Source of the DNA: Condylostoma magnum
Lineage: Eukaryota > Ciliophora > Heterotrichea > Heterotrichida > Condylostomatidae
Assembly: GCA_920105805.1 (NCBI GenBank)
Contig: CAKKTI010000009.1
Span: 62,001 to 126,000 of the forward strand
Reading direction: 5' to 3'
DNA: 64,000 nucleotides
The notes beneath the pieces are model-generated. The model searched no databases. It saw only the letters and a program-made list of their open reading frames with translations, and was not told the DNA's origin. Shown here piece by piece: positions 1 to 14,900 of this stretch (position 1 is the first letter of the stretch; every line of letters begins with the position of its first letter). The position numbers were made by a program, and so were the translations under genes.

Positions 1-1326
1 ACTGTGTGAGTGTATATCAAAAATAGCAAAAATGTTATTCTTTAATCGAGCTTGCTTAATCACTTACTTAATCGCTTTTATTTCAGGAAATAATGAATCA
101 TTTAGTTCTTAATACTTTCTGTTTAAATCTTTTCCTGCTAAAGATACTCTGTGATTTCCTAGTATAACTCCATCTACATTCACCATTGGAATAATTTTGA
201 AAATAAACTTGCTTCTAAGCATTTTTATTATTTTAGTTTAAGTTACTAGTTTTCTTATAATTCCTTCAACAACTCATGACGAGTTTGCCTCTCCTGGGTG
301 AATTCTGCCAATCATAAAAATCACCTTTTTATTGCTTTATGATACATTAAAATCTGTTATAGTTAACATAGGAATCTTTACTTCACTTAAACTTTGGCAC
401 AATTCTTCTTATTTTAAGAATTGTTTATGGATTTATACCTCCTTTATAAGTCTAGTTAACCGCGAGAATGTGTAAGGAATCGTTTATGCAAAATAAACTG
501 TATCATAAAGTGACTGGAACTAATAATCAAAAGTAAGTTGATAATACTGTCTTCTAACTACTTGTTTATTTATTTTACTATAAGAATATTTAGTAGCTGT
601 TGAAATTCTTTGTCACTTAGGGTTATTATTTGAACTAAATACTAATGGAAACATTCCTTATTAATACAAGCTATCTCTTTTAATAAAATTCACAATATGA
701 AACCTAACAGTTCTTAGTTTACTGTTAGACACAGAAAAATAATACCACTGATAATGTCCCTTGGTATTGCAGTCTGCTCTTATATACAAATCATACTCAT
801 ATTTTCCAACCCTCACCACTTTATCAAGATTTCCAGATTCAAACTGTGAATCAAACTGCAATCAATGCTTTTCTGATAAATTTCCAGTAAAATCCCTCTC
901 ATCTTCATATGAAAGCTACTGATTTCCAAAAGTACATTCATATTCTATGTTTTAAGCAATTTATTAATGCATTACAACTGAGTTGCTGGGCCTGGGCCCG
1001 TGATAGATTACTGGGTGTTCCTATTGTGTAATTAAATTGTAACTATTAGGAAGCTCCTCACAATTAAAATACAAAGGAATTCCAATTTACTTCTACTGTT
1101 TTTTCGGCTTTCATCTGATTAAAACTTACCCAAACAGCATATCTGTATTTAAACTGTGATCATCCGTTACTAAAGGAAGGCTTTCATTCACTTTACCTGA
1201 TTTTCTGTAAGACCATTAAGCATTGTATCCGTAAGGAAATTCGCTTTACTTTGCTTTAAGTGGTTTATTATCCTCAAACCCAGTAAAGCTTTCCTAATCA
1301 CTACTATCCCAGCTGCTTTAAGACAT
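1..1326 (-). CDS. Cytosolic carboxypeptidase (M14D, CCP/AGBL family), 3' end cut by window edge
   Basis: Metallocarboxypeptidase of the Nna1/CCP/AGBL family, which trims glutamates from tubulin tails and other proteins; likely acts on ciliary microtubules. Seen: the N-domain signature [10 protein letters not shown] near residue 155, then YFAY..PYT, the zinc motif HPGE at about residue 343 followed by NSSW, the substrate-pocket motif LAGKDLNR near residue 400, and DIHSHS (third zinc ligand) in the last visible codons. The first 442 residues are present; the rest lies beyond base 1. The Trp of NSSW, conserved in the family, is TGA, and Gln is often TAA/TAG. The ATG at 1326 is the first in frame and lies 34 nt from the divergent neighbour's ATG. 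No intron is needed. Confidence 0.92.
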
Positions 1327-1360
1327 TTTTATAATGGTGATTCCTCGGAGCAAGCTGAAC

Positions 1361-2323
1361 ATGCTGAGTCGTACAGGGAAATCGTATGACGAGGTATTTT
1401 TACAGGCGAAGTTTCAAAGAGCTGCCTTATAAGGCGACTATGTCTTTTAAGTGAGGGATGATTCGGATAAAAGATAAATTAATAATATAAAAGAACTGTT
1501 CTCACAATTAGATCAATAAGAGCGAAGACTGATAAAAACTAAAGTGCAAAAGAAACCTAGTCAAGTCTTTTTAACATACGGCAGGAATGCTAGTGAGAAA
1601 CAAAAAAAACATGAAAATCCTCCTTTTGGATACTACGATGCCAAGTATGACGCTGTATGAACTAAGCAATCTATACCTAAAATTGATAAATTCAGTCCAA
1701 GAAGCTTCAGATTAAAAACTTCCAGAGAAGTGTCAGACACCCCTAAAATTCCCTTCTAGCATATAATCTCACCTATAGGCTTCAACAAGTAAACAGAGAG
1801 ACCACTACCCACAAGAGCCGACGTGAATGAAAAGCGCTTTAAAGCCTTCAACGACAACCCTTCAAACTACTCGAAATACCATCGTATTATAACCCCCAAG
1901 TTCCAGAACTACGGTACCCGTAAAAATCTGTTTAAAGAACTGTCAGACTAGCCTGAATACAGTCCCAAGTACTCATCAATAGAAAAAGATCTGACTAAGC
2001 CAGTGGTCTAGTTCAACCGCCTTACTTACAGAAAACCGATTCTTATACAAAGCTAAACCAACTTAGAGTACGACCTGACAGATTAGCAAAAACTAGGAAA
2101 ACACATAAGCAGCCCCAACCTAAGCAAGAACTCCTCACGTCCCCAAAGCCAAATCTTCCCCTCTTTCATGCTAAGTACCACCAGCCGAGCTTCTATAGGC
2201 CATTTATCCCAAAAAACCTTGCAACTAAACCACTACTCAACCGTCGACTTCTACCCCTCCAACATCCATTCTCCGTCGGGAATTACAACCCCTTCAAACA
2301 CCAATAAATTCTTGCATAAATAA
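1361..2323 (+). CDS. Unknown basic, low-complexity protein upstream of proteasome beta2
   Basis: I do not recognise this protein of 320 residues. It is rich in Lys, Arg, Ser, Pro and Tyr, with repeated short Tyr/Pro/Lys patches, no membrane segment and no enzymatic motif; such proteins are often cytoskeletal or ciliary, but that is inference. ATG 1361 is 34 nt from the divergent carboxypeptidase start. The end is ambiguous: TAA 2321-2323 directly abuts the ATG of the proteasome gene and is in the same frame, so only the meaning of that one codon separates the two proteins. I treat it as the stop because a proteasome subunit with a 320-residue extension would be unprecedented. Codon use becomes GC-richer toward the 3' end, as in the next gene. 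Confidence 0.6.
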
Positions 2324-3121
2324 ATGGATTACCTGAGAATTTAAGAACACGAGGGCTTTGACTCCTCCTTACAGCAACGTAATGCCAAAATCCTGGAATA
2401 AGCCTCGGGGACTTTGAAAGAAAGAAAAACTGGAACAACTATCGTCGGATGCGTTTTTCCAGGAGGAGTTGTGTTAGGAGCAGATACTAGGGCTACCTCC
2501 GGTAGCACTGTTTTTGATAAAAATTGTGCCAAGCTACATCAATTGGCTCCTAATATATACTGTGCGGGTGCAGGGACTGCTGCTGATACTGAGCACGTCA
2601 CTTTAAACGTTGCTTCTTAATTGGAGCTGTTAAGACTTAATACTAACAGACAGTCACGGGTGGATACAGCCAAGGCAAGGCTTATTAATCATCTGTTTAG
2701 GTATGGAGGGTTTATTGGAGCGTATTTGATTGTTGGAGGATTCGATCCCAGTGGGCCCTGGCTACACAATATATCAGCTGATGGCTCATCCCATCATAAT
2801 CCCTACCTCACTATGGGATCTGGATCACTAGCTGCTATGTCTGTATACGAGGCTAATTATAGAGACAATTTTACAAGAGAAGAAGCCATAGAGTGCTCTA
2901 TCAAAGCCATTGAATCTGGTATTAAAAACGATCTGGGCTCTGGAAGTAATGTTGATGTAGTTGTTATAGACGGAAATGGAACTGAATATCTCAGGAATAT
3001 CAGGGTTTATAATCAGAAAGCATACAATGCTAACACTCAGTATACTTTTCCATCTGGAACGAGCTCGGTTATAAACACTTATAACTTGACAGTTAGTGAC
3101 GCTATGGATATTGATAGTTAG
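2324..3121 (+). CDS. 20S proteasome beta2 subunit (trypsin-like, PSMB7/Pup1 type)
   Basis: Catalytic N-terminal-nucleophile threonine protease subunit of the 20S core, trypsin-like site. 265 residues: a 37-residue propeptide, then the mature chain starting TTIVG with Thr1 at precursor residue 38, Asp17 in GADTRAT and Lys33 in CAKLHQ. It ends MDIDS, resembling the MDTS end of human PSMB7, followed by TAG and TAA. Inside the gene, TAA in VASQLELLRLN occupies a position where homologues have Gln, so this gene alone shows TAA as sense and TAG as stop. The stop is 4 nt from the stop of the convergent kinase gene. No intron is needed. Confidence 0.96.
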
Positions 3122-3125
3122 TAAT

Positions 3126-4469
<1,344 letters not shown>

Positions 4470-4508
4470 GAGTTATACTTAATATATTTAATAAACTAAC
4501 AATTTACT

Positions 4509-5984
4509 TTAATTTTTATTCAACAATGTTTTGTAGCCTCTAATAATCTTACCTCCTTTTTTACTCATGTAGAAAGAATTAACACTTCTAGGCCTAGGCG
4601 GGTCAATTTCTCCTTATGTAGCTCTATTTATGCTCAATACAGCCATTCCATGTGGAATTTCACCGTGTTAATCTGTTCCATCTGTAGTTAAAATAGAGAA
4701 TTGTCTGGGGCGGTATATAGTAGCAAGGAAATTATCCATTGTTTTCATAAAATCCGGCTTTTGGGTTGAAATTGTCCCTGAAATTCTCCGCCTTTCCAAG
4801 GTTGAAGGACGTTGTAATCTTGGAGTAATTGTCTACGATTTATTACGAACCATCTCAGGAGAGTTTCGCTTTGTAAGCTCTTTATTTATTGTACGAAAGA
4901 GTATTGTTTTAGTATTGGTGTCGATACTTCTGGAGTAAGTACTGGATCTTTTGTGAAATGAGGGTATTATTTTTACAACTGTATCTTTCTGTATTCTGTT
5001 AACCTTTTCATCACTTTTTACTAGATTGCGTCTGAGTTAGATTCTTTCATTCCTTCAGCCTGCTTTTAGGCTTGATCTAAGTCGTAAGTATTTTCAGGTT
5101 TCTTCGGATTTGATCTTTTTCTAGAAGTCTTCCCTTGTGAGTATAAGTACATTAGCTTCTGCTGATACACATATACATGTGTGCTGTCGCTTAACCTTTT
5201 ATATGATTTCCTCGTCTCCTATGATTTCTCCTATACTTAAAATAGCGATTTAGGCCTAACTGAGCTACTCTCTTTTAGCAATATTAGTTTTGTCCTTTCT
5301 GGCTGCCTCTGTATAAGCTGGAGACTGTATATTAAGCCTCCTAAGCACCTAGAATTCCCCATCTCTAACAAAAAAGACTTCATCAGCATTTTCCCCTTCC
5401 CTAAACAAAAACTGCCCTCTAACATATTTCCTTTACTTAAAATTATAGGAGAGCTTCTCCAGTGAACTCTTAGTTCAGTGATTGAAATACGGCTAGGAAT
5501 GCAGAAAGTTTACTAGTTCATTTCTCTTCTCCTTCACAACTTATTGTAATATTCTTTAATATTAATTCTTTTCAAGTACTGCAAAGTGGCAGTCAGTTAG
5601 GCAAAAGATTGAAGCAGCTCGGGGTTTGTCATTTTCCAAGGCTAATTCTCCAAAACTTGCCCCGTCGTCTAGTTATAGGACTTGTTTCATAATCTTTTCA
5701 TCAGTTTCAGGGTCTCGTGCTGGAACTCTTATGCCCACACTGCCTTTAATCAAAATGTAGAACTTAGTGCCGTGGTCTCCTATGTTGAATAAATAGTTGT
5801 TAACTGGGCAAAATTCATAAGTCATATTTTGACAACATGAGTAATGAGCATTAACACTTGATTTTTTAGACAATTCATTGAAAAACTTGATTTCTGAAGT
5901 GTAGTGCATTAGCTTTAAAATGCCTTCTACTGACCTCATAGATGGATGAGTGTTTAAACAGACAATAACTTCATTAATATCCAT
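4509..5984 (-). CDS. Protein with two cyclic-nucleotide-binding domains
   Basis: 491 residues with two cNMP-binding folds. The first has a beta-barrel segment around LFNIGDHGTKFYILIKGSVGI (quoted at its core) and the phosphate-binding-cassette-like motif FGELALENDKPRAAS near residue 115; the second has QFLFREGENADEVFFV and IGEIIGDEE near residue 260. The second cassette lacks the canonical Arg. The C-terminal ~190 residues are basic and disordered. No kinase or channel domain is attached in this reading, so it could be a PKA-regulatory-like or stand-alone cAMP/cGMP sensor. The flanking same-strand genes are a pseudokinase and a MAPKKK. Both are in the same frame, so a longer polypeptide cannot be excluded by frame alone. 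Start at ATG 5984; stop TAA 4509-4511. Confidence 0.85.
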
Positions 5985-6002
5985 TTTTTAATTATTAGAA
6001 CA

Positions 6003-7448
6003 TTATATAAAGTTTTCTTTGATTAGGCTGAGTAAATCGTCAATGTTGAGGTTGTTTTCTATATTTAGGATTTTTGTATAGAAAAATTCTTGTTTAGGGT
6101 TTATTCCCTCGTCTAAGAGACTAAGTAAGATTGTTTTGTAGTCTAAACTTTCATGATAAGTGTTTTATAGGGTCTGTTTTAGTATATTATCGATTGATTC
6201 CCACTATTTAGTATCAATCATAGCTAAAACATGATCTTTTGTGTAATTATTGGTTTACTCTATGGATTCATTTATATTATGAATAATATCCACACTTACT
6301 TATTATTATATGATTTCTACAAATGATTTGATTCTGTCTTAGTTGACATACTCCTCCTTATCAAATACTTTTTATAGTTTTGCTGTATTTTTAACGCAGT
6401 TTTTTCCTAATGCAATGTATCTTTTGACAGCTTATACAGCTCCATTCAGTTATTCTTTCTTGAGTAAAACGTCAACGTCGTAATTCAGTATATATTACAC
6501 CCAATTATGCTTGATTGATTACTTATAATCAAATCTTCTCTTTTAATTCAGCGTTAGCATATTTTTAGCTAAATCGTATCCAAGGCAAACATCACTAGTA
6601 AAGCTTTATCCTGAGTTCAATAACTCTCATAATAAAGAAGGGCTTCTTTCTACCCTATGATATCCAGCTAGCATCACAAATAAAGTCATTCCAATGCTCC
6701 AAATATCCGTCTTCTACAGTGATCTGCTGGGCCCTTTGCTGCTTCTCATGAAATTCAAATCTTGTTATTTCCTTCTACTAACCTCAAATTCTTTAATATC
6801 TTTGCACTTAGAAAAGTTTATCAATCCAAGCTCTGAATTAGGTATACTCTCGATAAACATTAAGTTTAAGGGACTGATGTTCATATGAGCCACATTTTTA
6901 CTATGACAATACTTCATTGCACCCATAATATGAATAAAACATCTTAAGATCTGCATCTCATTTAATTAGAAGCTCCCAGTTATGCAATCTTGGAGAGTTT
7001 GGCCTTTGCAGTACTTTTAGATTATAGCTAGCTCTTTATCTGACTCATAAATCTCTAAAGGTCTGATTATATTAGGATGTTTCAACTTCATTGCTTAGCT
7101 TGCATTTTTTATCAGTTCTTTTACTTTAAATTAAATAATTTAGCCCTTGTTATAAACTTTTGCTACTCTTTTGATGTTAGATCGAAGGTCTACTACTTTA
7201 TATACGATCTTTTTACCTTTTTGGTGCAATTCTTTTAATATTTTGTAACATTTTTTAAAGTCGTGGGGAAAATAGTCTGGGTTCTATTGTTTTTTCTGTT
7301 CCTTTTACTTAGATCTCAATTTATTTTAAGGCTATCTTTACTATTAAGAGGATTCCCGCAAGGCTTATGGTGCTATATCTTACGGATTACTTTTATATCT
7401 GAACTCGCATCCAGTCAATAAGCTCATTCCAGATTGGCAGCTCCCCAT
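6003..7448 (-). CDS. CDPK-like pseudokinase with N-myristoylation signal
   Basis: 481 residues with the layout of a calcium-dependent protein kinase but without its catalytic residues. It starts MGSCQS, a good myristoylation signal with a palmitoylatable Cys. The fold is visible: VAKVY (beta3 Lys kept), KHPNIIRPLEIYES, then AHMNISPLNLMF where HRDLKPENLLF is expected (Asp to Asn, Arg to Met), INFSK in place of DFG, KTDIWSIGMTLFVMLAG and a C-lobe ending NQKRRFDYKQS. The Glu of the glycine-loop region is not clear. The C-terminal ~180 residues are where CDPKs carry EF-hands, but no canonical Asp-x-Asp-x-Asp-Gly loop is seen. A scaffold or sensor role is likely; loss of activity is inferred. It lies 18 nt from the next same-strand gene. 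Confidence 0.82.
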
Positions 7449-8978
7449 ATTTTAATAATTTACGACAGTCACTTATTTTTAATTTAAGGATAATTCTAGA
7501 CCTTTTTGGTAATAAAATCAATTATTAACAATACTCATTAATAACTTCATTCTTTATTGGTTCCCAGAGGGAGAGCATATTCTACAGAAAAATAAATTTT
7601 ACTAAATCCATTTTTGGAAGCTTACTCTGTATAGCAATATTAGACACCTGCAATATTGAATTAGCTGATATAATGCTATGATTACCTATACTGTTAGATT
7701 TTAATAGTATGATTTAATTCATAATTCAGTATTGAATCAAAAAAACTGTAAATGAAATTAGAGCCTGAACGCTTTTAATTAGCTTATTTAGAATAGATAT
7801 ATATGATTAGAAAGTTAGAATATATTTAAATACAAATTTATTGCATTATACATAAAGTAGCTGGCTAGTAATAAAGAAGGTTTTAGTATATGAAGCAAAA
7901 ACCAATATATTAAACTATAGAACAAAATTTCTTTTGAAATATACTAGGAGACAATCTGAATTAGCATAGCATCCGATAAATTCTAACAAACTTCCTTCTT
8001 CACTGCTGTATACTAACCTTACCCAATGAATATGAAGCAGTAAAAACTAAGAAAAGCAGTGAATACTGCCCCTTATTAAATCTCAACTAATTTTACAATT
8101 AATATCAGTTTTCCGTGTAATAGCTTTTTATTATTAAAAATAAAGACTAGGCATTAATGAGGCCTAATTAAGAGGAATTAGAATATAAAAAAGAAAATTA
8201 TGCCAACTGCTAGTTCAAAAATGAGTAAAGGATTACCTATTGGCAGGTCTTCAAAATACAGTATTCAGGGCATTTCACTATAAACATAAAAGAGTAGTGT
8301 TAAAGCTATTATATTCAAATACTATTTAAACGTTGAATCAGGACTAAATAATCAGCTTAGTATACCTTTTATTTTAATTATTGACTTTTTATTTTAAAAT
8401 GTTAGACCTGTAATTACCATATATATCTAATACATGTGAATTAGTACCAAACATTCTTAAATCATATAGAATATTCTTTCATAGTAGGAAACCTCTTAGC
8501 TTAATTACTGCTTAACTTTGATACTTTATACTGGAAAAATTATACAATGTTAAATCCTTCTATCTGGCAACCTTTCAGTGTCTTCATCCTTTAAAGAATT
8601 GTGTTTTATCATTTATAAAAGTTTGTGTTGTATGATATTGAATATAATACCATTTGAATAATTCTAAATTATGCAATGCTTGGATTCAGACTGCGAGCTG
8701 TTATTATAACCCGTTAATGCAGGTTACTGCATCTTAGGATATTATTTCATAAGCTAAAGAATCTGCGTCTTATCATTAGTTACCTATTGTTGTACATATT
8801 ATTAATAGATCATTACAAGCTTCCATGTTTCATAATTAAAAGGAATTTTTGATAGCTTATGTGAAAGGTACTTTTACACTAATTTAGTTAATCTTGCTTC
8901 AATATAATCACCTTAGCATAGTATTTAACTCAATTTTACATATTATAAAGTTTCATTTAATCAAAAGAAAACACTAAA
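7449..8978. other. 1.5-kb stretch with no supported gene
   Basis: AT-rich sequence between the pseudokinase start and the end of the giant Cys-rich gene. All frames are open under this code and several translate into plausible-looking peptides on the + strand, but I see no family motif, no consistent start-to-stop unit and no RNA-gene structure. It contains the pseudokinase promoter near 7450-7550. In a genome this compact, its length is unusual. Confidence 0.5.
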
Positions 8979-11900
8979 CTAACTAAATCTACTTCGTTGT
9001 GATTTTCTGAAAGTGGGGGACTCTTATTCTTCAAAAGATATACCTGGAGATTACCTTATATAAAGTCTAGAATTTTCATTAGTTACTTAAATGCCTATAT
9101 AAGTTTATTACAGAGGTTAAATAGGCATTTTTTCATTTTGTACTGAATCTGGGACAACAGCCATTTAAGCCTTCCTCTTTTTACGATTTCTGCACCAAGT
9201 TATTATATTGTACACGTTTGCAATATAGAAAAAAGATATATTGAGCATTATAGAGACCATAGTTATAATTATCATTATGCTGGAAAACAATTCTATATCT
9301 TCTTATGTTAAAAAGTCATTGAATAGATAAAGATTCAGGGAAAGAACAACCGTCAAGTTCATTTCCTAGAATATATTTACGATATTTCCTAATACCATAA
9401 TCTTAAAGGGTCTTATTATGGCAATTAGCAAAAAGTACTGAATAAAAGTTACAACTACTTAGTTTAGTAAAGCTAAAATTGATTATGCAAGAGGAAAAGT
9501 TTAGAAAAATACTAAAATGATTATAAGCATAAACTTCCTAGTATAAGTAAAAATAATAAACTGAGATGCTAGTTTACTATTTAGCCGAAATCTCTCATAA
9601 AACATACCAAATCTTTTAATATGAATTTCCTATTCTAGCTCATTCAGAGGCTTTGTTAGAACAAATTTATGTAAACTTTTAATAAGAACGCAATATAACC
9701 CTATTAAGAGGACACTAGCAACTAGATTTATTGCTAAAGTAAAATTGCTGCTTTAATAACTCATGAGTGCAACCATTATTCCAAAGCTTGTCATAATAAG
9801 ACTTTCTTCAAACACCTTTATAAAAGCACCGTATTAAAATTTCTACTGTATATTCGTTATAAAGAGAATGTCTCGTCTGGGGAATAATCAAAATACTATA
9901 GCTGCGCAGGAGTACAGTATAAGCCATGCTTCTATAATTTAACCAACTGCTACGAATACATTAACTGAAACTTCTTAGTACTTAAATTGATCAAAGGGTA
10001 TAATATCATCCTCAGTGAAAATATATAAGAAAGCATTTGGAGCAAAGCTCAGATTTGCAAATTTTCATGTAATAAAAAATTCTCTAAGTTCACCTGTCAT
10101 TGGCGAATTTAAGTATCTCAGCATATTGACTATTTACATCATTTCTACTGTTTTTCATATAGATGTTAAGTCCATACTTACACCTGACATAGAAAGCATA
10201 AAGGAAAATCCAAGACTGCCTCCTACACTACTTCCAGCTGCCTCAGAAGTCTACTAAATCTATGCTAGTGCCTATGATATGTATTCATCTGACAAGTTTG
10301 TCTATAATTCCTGATTTTCCAGTACTAATAAAGCTTTACTTTAGAAGTTGTCGTTTAGAGTAACATCAACTTAGCTGTTTTTAGTTACTGATGTATCAAC
10401 AGTTATTTATATATCAAATTTATCATCGAGAACTAATTCTGTATCGATATCTCAGCTAAAACTGGTTACAGAGGGTATAGAAAGCTTAACATTGTCTTTA
10501 ACTTCTCCCGTTATAATCATATCCTCAGAGAAATTTACTTGTATTGAATAAACATTATCTGCTAAGCCTATATACTTTATTTTAGCAGTAGGTAAGCTAT
10601 CTGAGCAATAACTTCCGTTGCATGAGAACCCTTCTTCTTTTGTGCAATTAGGATTACAGCCATCTCCAGTTTCTTCATTTCCATCATCGCATTCATATTT
10701 CCCCAGGTTTAACCCATCTCCGCATATTTCGTATTGAATGCAGCTTTCAACTACTAGTTCTTTTTCTTCTGCTGATAAATCCTCATACTCGATATCATAT
10801 GAAGTATTAAATCCTTGTATACTTTAGCAGGATAGACATTGATTTAAAACAAGTAAGCGTCCTTACTCGCACTCATTACAAGTTAAACCATCATCTTTAA
10901 ATGAGCAATCATTGCATTGGGCAGGGCATTAAATACAGTTGTTTTCACTATCAATAATATGTCCTTCTGGGCATATGCATTGGTCTTGTAGTATAGTGTA
11001 GTTGCCTATACACTAATTGCATTTACTGCTGTATGAGCTACAAAGAGGATCAATCATAGCATACAATTCCTTATTAAGGATTTCTGGGTTTAAAATATTT
11101 GTAATTGCTGAAACATCAATCCACTAAACATTCACTTAAAACTCGCTGTGCGGAATACTAACAAAGACTAAATTAATCTAAACCTACAGTGAATTATCAA
11201 GCAGCTAAATGCTATAATCAAACTATGCTTAATCAATCTAAACCAAAAAATCATCTTTAGTCAATTCTCTATCAATTATAACTTTCCTAGTAAGTTAAAC
11301 AATTAAAATGTACTCTTCATTTTGTTTTCCTGTATATTTCAGTGATGGGTTTCCTATAGTTAATAAACAAGTAGATTTAGTATTCTCATCCCCTCCTGAG
11401 CAAATAGCACCTTCTTCAACTTTACAAAACTAGTTGCATCCATCGTTGCTTTCATTGTTACCATCATCACACTCTATTCCTTCAGATCCCATCAGTTTAC
11501 CATCTCCACAGTATTCAATACAGTTTTAAAACAGAATAGCCTTTTCCGTATCAGACTAATCCTCTACTGAAATTAGAAACTCATTTGAGTAGTTTTGGTA
11601 ATCCAAGCATGTGTAGCAGACAAAGTCATTTATTAGCTGGATATCTGAGCACTGTAAGCAGGCAGTTATTCCCATGCATTTACTGCATGGAAGGTTAGCA
11701 TCACAGGTTTACAGTCCTTCAATATCGGATAGCTCTAAAGATTAAGCTGTCATGTAAAGCTATCCCATATATCCTTACCAATAACTTGTTTTGTTGTAGT
11801 TTCCTAGCACAAAATTGTATCTTAGCCAAAGTAAAGACAAATCGATGGTATTAACAGCCGTTTAGGTGTCCACTAATGTAAAGTTTATGTACATCTTTAA

Positions 11901-14900
11901 AGTTTGGTTGAATGTAAGGGTCACATTATGCCATTAGTCTGCATTAGGGTTAGCATAGGTGCTTATTAGTTATTCATGACCTATTTTCATCTCGAATTAT
12001 AGATTACCTGAGTTTACATCTAATGCTATGTATTCATCCAGTACATAGTTTTTTAAGACATATATATAGCCTTCTTATGCTCCATATATTCATGTATATA
12101 TGGTAAAATCTCCAATTAGCACAGATTAACTTGTGTTTAGTATATGAGCATGAGATTAATCAAAGTGTAATCCTCTATTTGCTACATATTAAGGAGGGGA
12201 ATCCACAGATAAGATTAGTTGAAAATCTTTATAATCATAGCTTTCCGCTTCATGATCAAACACAAAATCAACGGTTAATGGATTATATTAATTTTAATCA
12301 CATTATCCATAACTATCATAGTATCCATCATAACATAAACTATAACAGCTCTAATCAGCATCAAATGTATAATACTAGCAATTATAGTAAATCTCTATAT
12401 CATCTATCACAAAATCTTCGATTTATATAGAGTAAATAAAGCCAATATAATGCCTATATTAAAACCAAGAATCTCCAAAGGTAAAGCTTTAAGATTAGCT
12501 AGTATCTTAAATCAACAGAGCACTGGAAGTTAGTGAATCTTGGAGCTAGTTATTTAAGAATAACCTAGTTTGTCTTATACTTTCATCCGATGTTAATGTG
12601 ATCAAATTCCAATCCTGCATAGTAACATTTCCCTAAAGCGTTATATAAGACCTATCAGACAAAAGCATCTGGGTAAATAAAGTATCGTCCATTAAATAAC
12701 CTATAAATCAAGTAATCCTTATATAATCCAATTTAACTCATAATAAGCACATGTCAACTAATTGCACTGGCTTAAACCACATTTAGTAAGTAAATGTTTA
12801 AGGTAAATAGAAGTTTTGATCCTAACTTATAGACAATTCTCTGGTACTACCATTAAACTCAAGTCCTGAGTATTATGAAAAAGCAGCTTTTCTTGATCCT
12901 GATCCAACTCTTTCAATTTAGTAATTTTTATAGTGATCTTTGTAGATAGTTTAGTCAAAATCAAAAGTAAAGATAAATTTACCAGGCTTTGTTAAGTCTT
13001 AGCACACTCCGCTTTGATAAACCTGATGATTACTAGTACATAAAGGTGTACAAACTCCTTGTAAATCAAAAGTATTTACAACCCCGCAATTATCTATAGG
13101 AAAAATTAAAGGACGATCTATAATAGCCATCTGGTATATATATCCATTAAACTACCCAGTATTAGTTAAGTTGTTACCTATTGTAAAACTATAATTAGAA
13201 CTTGTATCTTAGAATGAGTCTTGTAGTATCAGTCTTAAATACGTAGTTCAGTTGAATTTAAGTACTGATTCAATATCATTATCAATCCTGAATGAAACAA
13301 ATGCCCATGTATTCATCATACTAACATTCAGTTCAATTTTGTTAATGTTTTGGTAAGAAGATACCATAGTTAAAATCAATGTTGAACTAGATGTTAATAC
13401 AACACTTAGCTCATTCGCATCAATTAAACTTTTCTTAGAAAACAACACTCCATATTAGGCTAAAGAATTAATAGCTCCTGTCTACTTTACCCACATTTAG
13501 ACAGTAAATTCAGGTTATACTACAAATGAAGACTCAGGAGATACTATAAATAAATCAGTAGCCGTCTAAAAGTGCAAGCCTTGATAAGATGAAGAAGTAG
13601 AGTTGATATTTAATGCTTTCTAAATTCCATGAAAACTATCATTATAAACATCTATCTATTAATCAAATACAAACCTAAGTTCACTGGGATTAGGGTCAGC
13701 AGTACAAACTCCTTGTAATAAATTATCACAAATAGGTAGCTCATCAGACAAAAATTTTCAGCTGGTAGTTGGATTAGCGGGATAATAGTTTTGCATAAGC
13801 TAAGTCATTCAAGTTGAGGTAATATTGCCAGGGCCAAACTCAAACTAGTACATTCAGCCAGCGTATTATTGATATAAACAAGCTATTCCGATTTAATAAT
13901 GATCAGCTACTATAGAATTTATCCATGGGCTGCTTGTGGTATCAGATATCAAAACAGCTCCATCTAAAAGTAGACTTACATCAGTAGAGGACTAATTAAC
14001 TGCTACTAGCTATCAAGTATCAAATGCAACTCCATTATAGCTTATAACTTTGTAAGATCCTAAACCTACATAATAGTAGTAAGATGTATCAATAATCATC
14101 AGCCTATTTAATCCTCCGTGGGACTCTCCTCTTTTCATTATAACTGAATGCCTATTCACCCATATAGGTTTTATAAAAGCCATAATATAACTGGAATCAA
14201 ACAGTCAGTGCTGATATCCATACGTTATTTATAAGAACTTATAATCTGTTGTATCTGTGAAATAAAGGCTATTATTTTAAAACTCAGGGTCATGAGCATC
14301 ATCCCCCTCTTTTAATCCTTTTACTGCAGGTAGATTATAGTCTAATTGATTGTAATATACATGCTAGTCTGTTCCGAAATTGTACCTTACTACCCAGTTA
14401 TAGTAATCAGAGGATTGATTAGTATCATAAGGCTTACACTCCCCTCCTTCAGCAATTTCATTGGGATCTGCGCAAGTTATAAAGCACTCTAATAAACGTT
14501 CCTCATTTGAGTCTAAACAGGCACATAATTAAGTGTCTAAAGGAGCACATACTTTCTCACAGGCTGGCTAAGGTACATGATTAGTGCAGGTTGAGCTCTA
14601 AAAGCATTAACAGTATTAACAACACTGCACTGGATATAAGTAGCATATTAGAGGTCTATCTCTCACTCCAACTGATACATAGTCATTTCATACCTTCACT
14701 CTCCATATAGAAATGTCAGAAATTCCTTAAATCTAATTATCAGAGGATTTCCCAGCTAGAAGTAACAAATCATAAGGTTAGTTTTGATAATCAGATCTAT
14801 AATCACTGTTAATCCAGCTATTTGATAGTTGTACACCATCTGATTTAAGCTGAATCACTTCGTCAAAATTGCTGTCGATTTAAATACTAAAGATGATGTA

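Noticed and set aside
8160-8330. Plausible + strand peptide in the gene-poor region
   Set aside because: A second frame of the same stretch is equally protein-like, so composition cannot decide and no gene is called.
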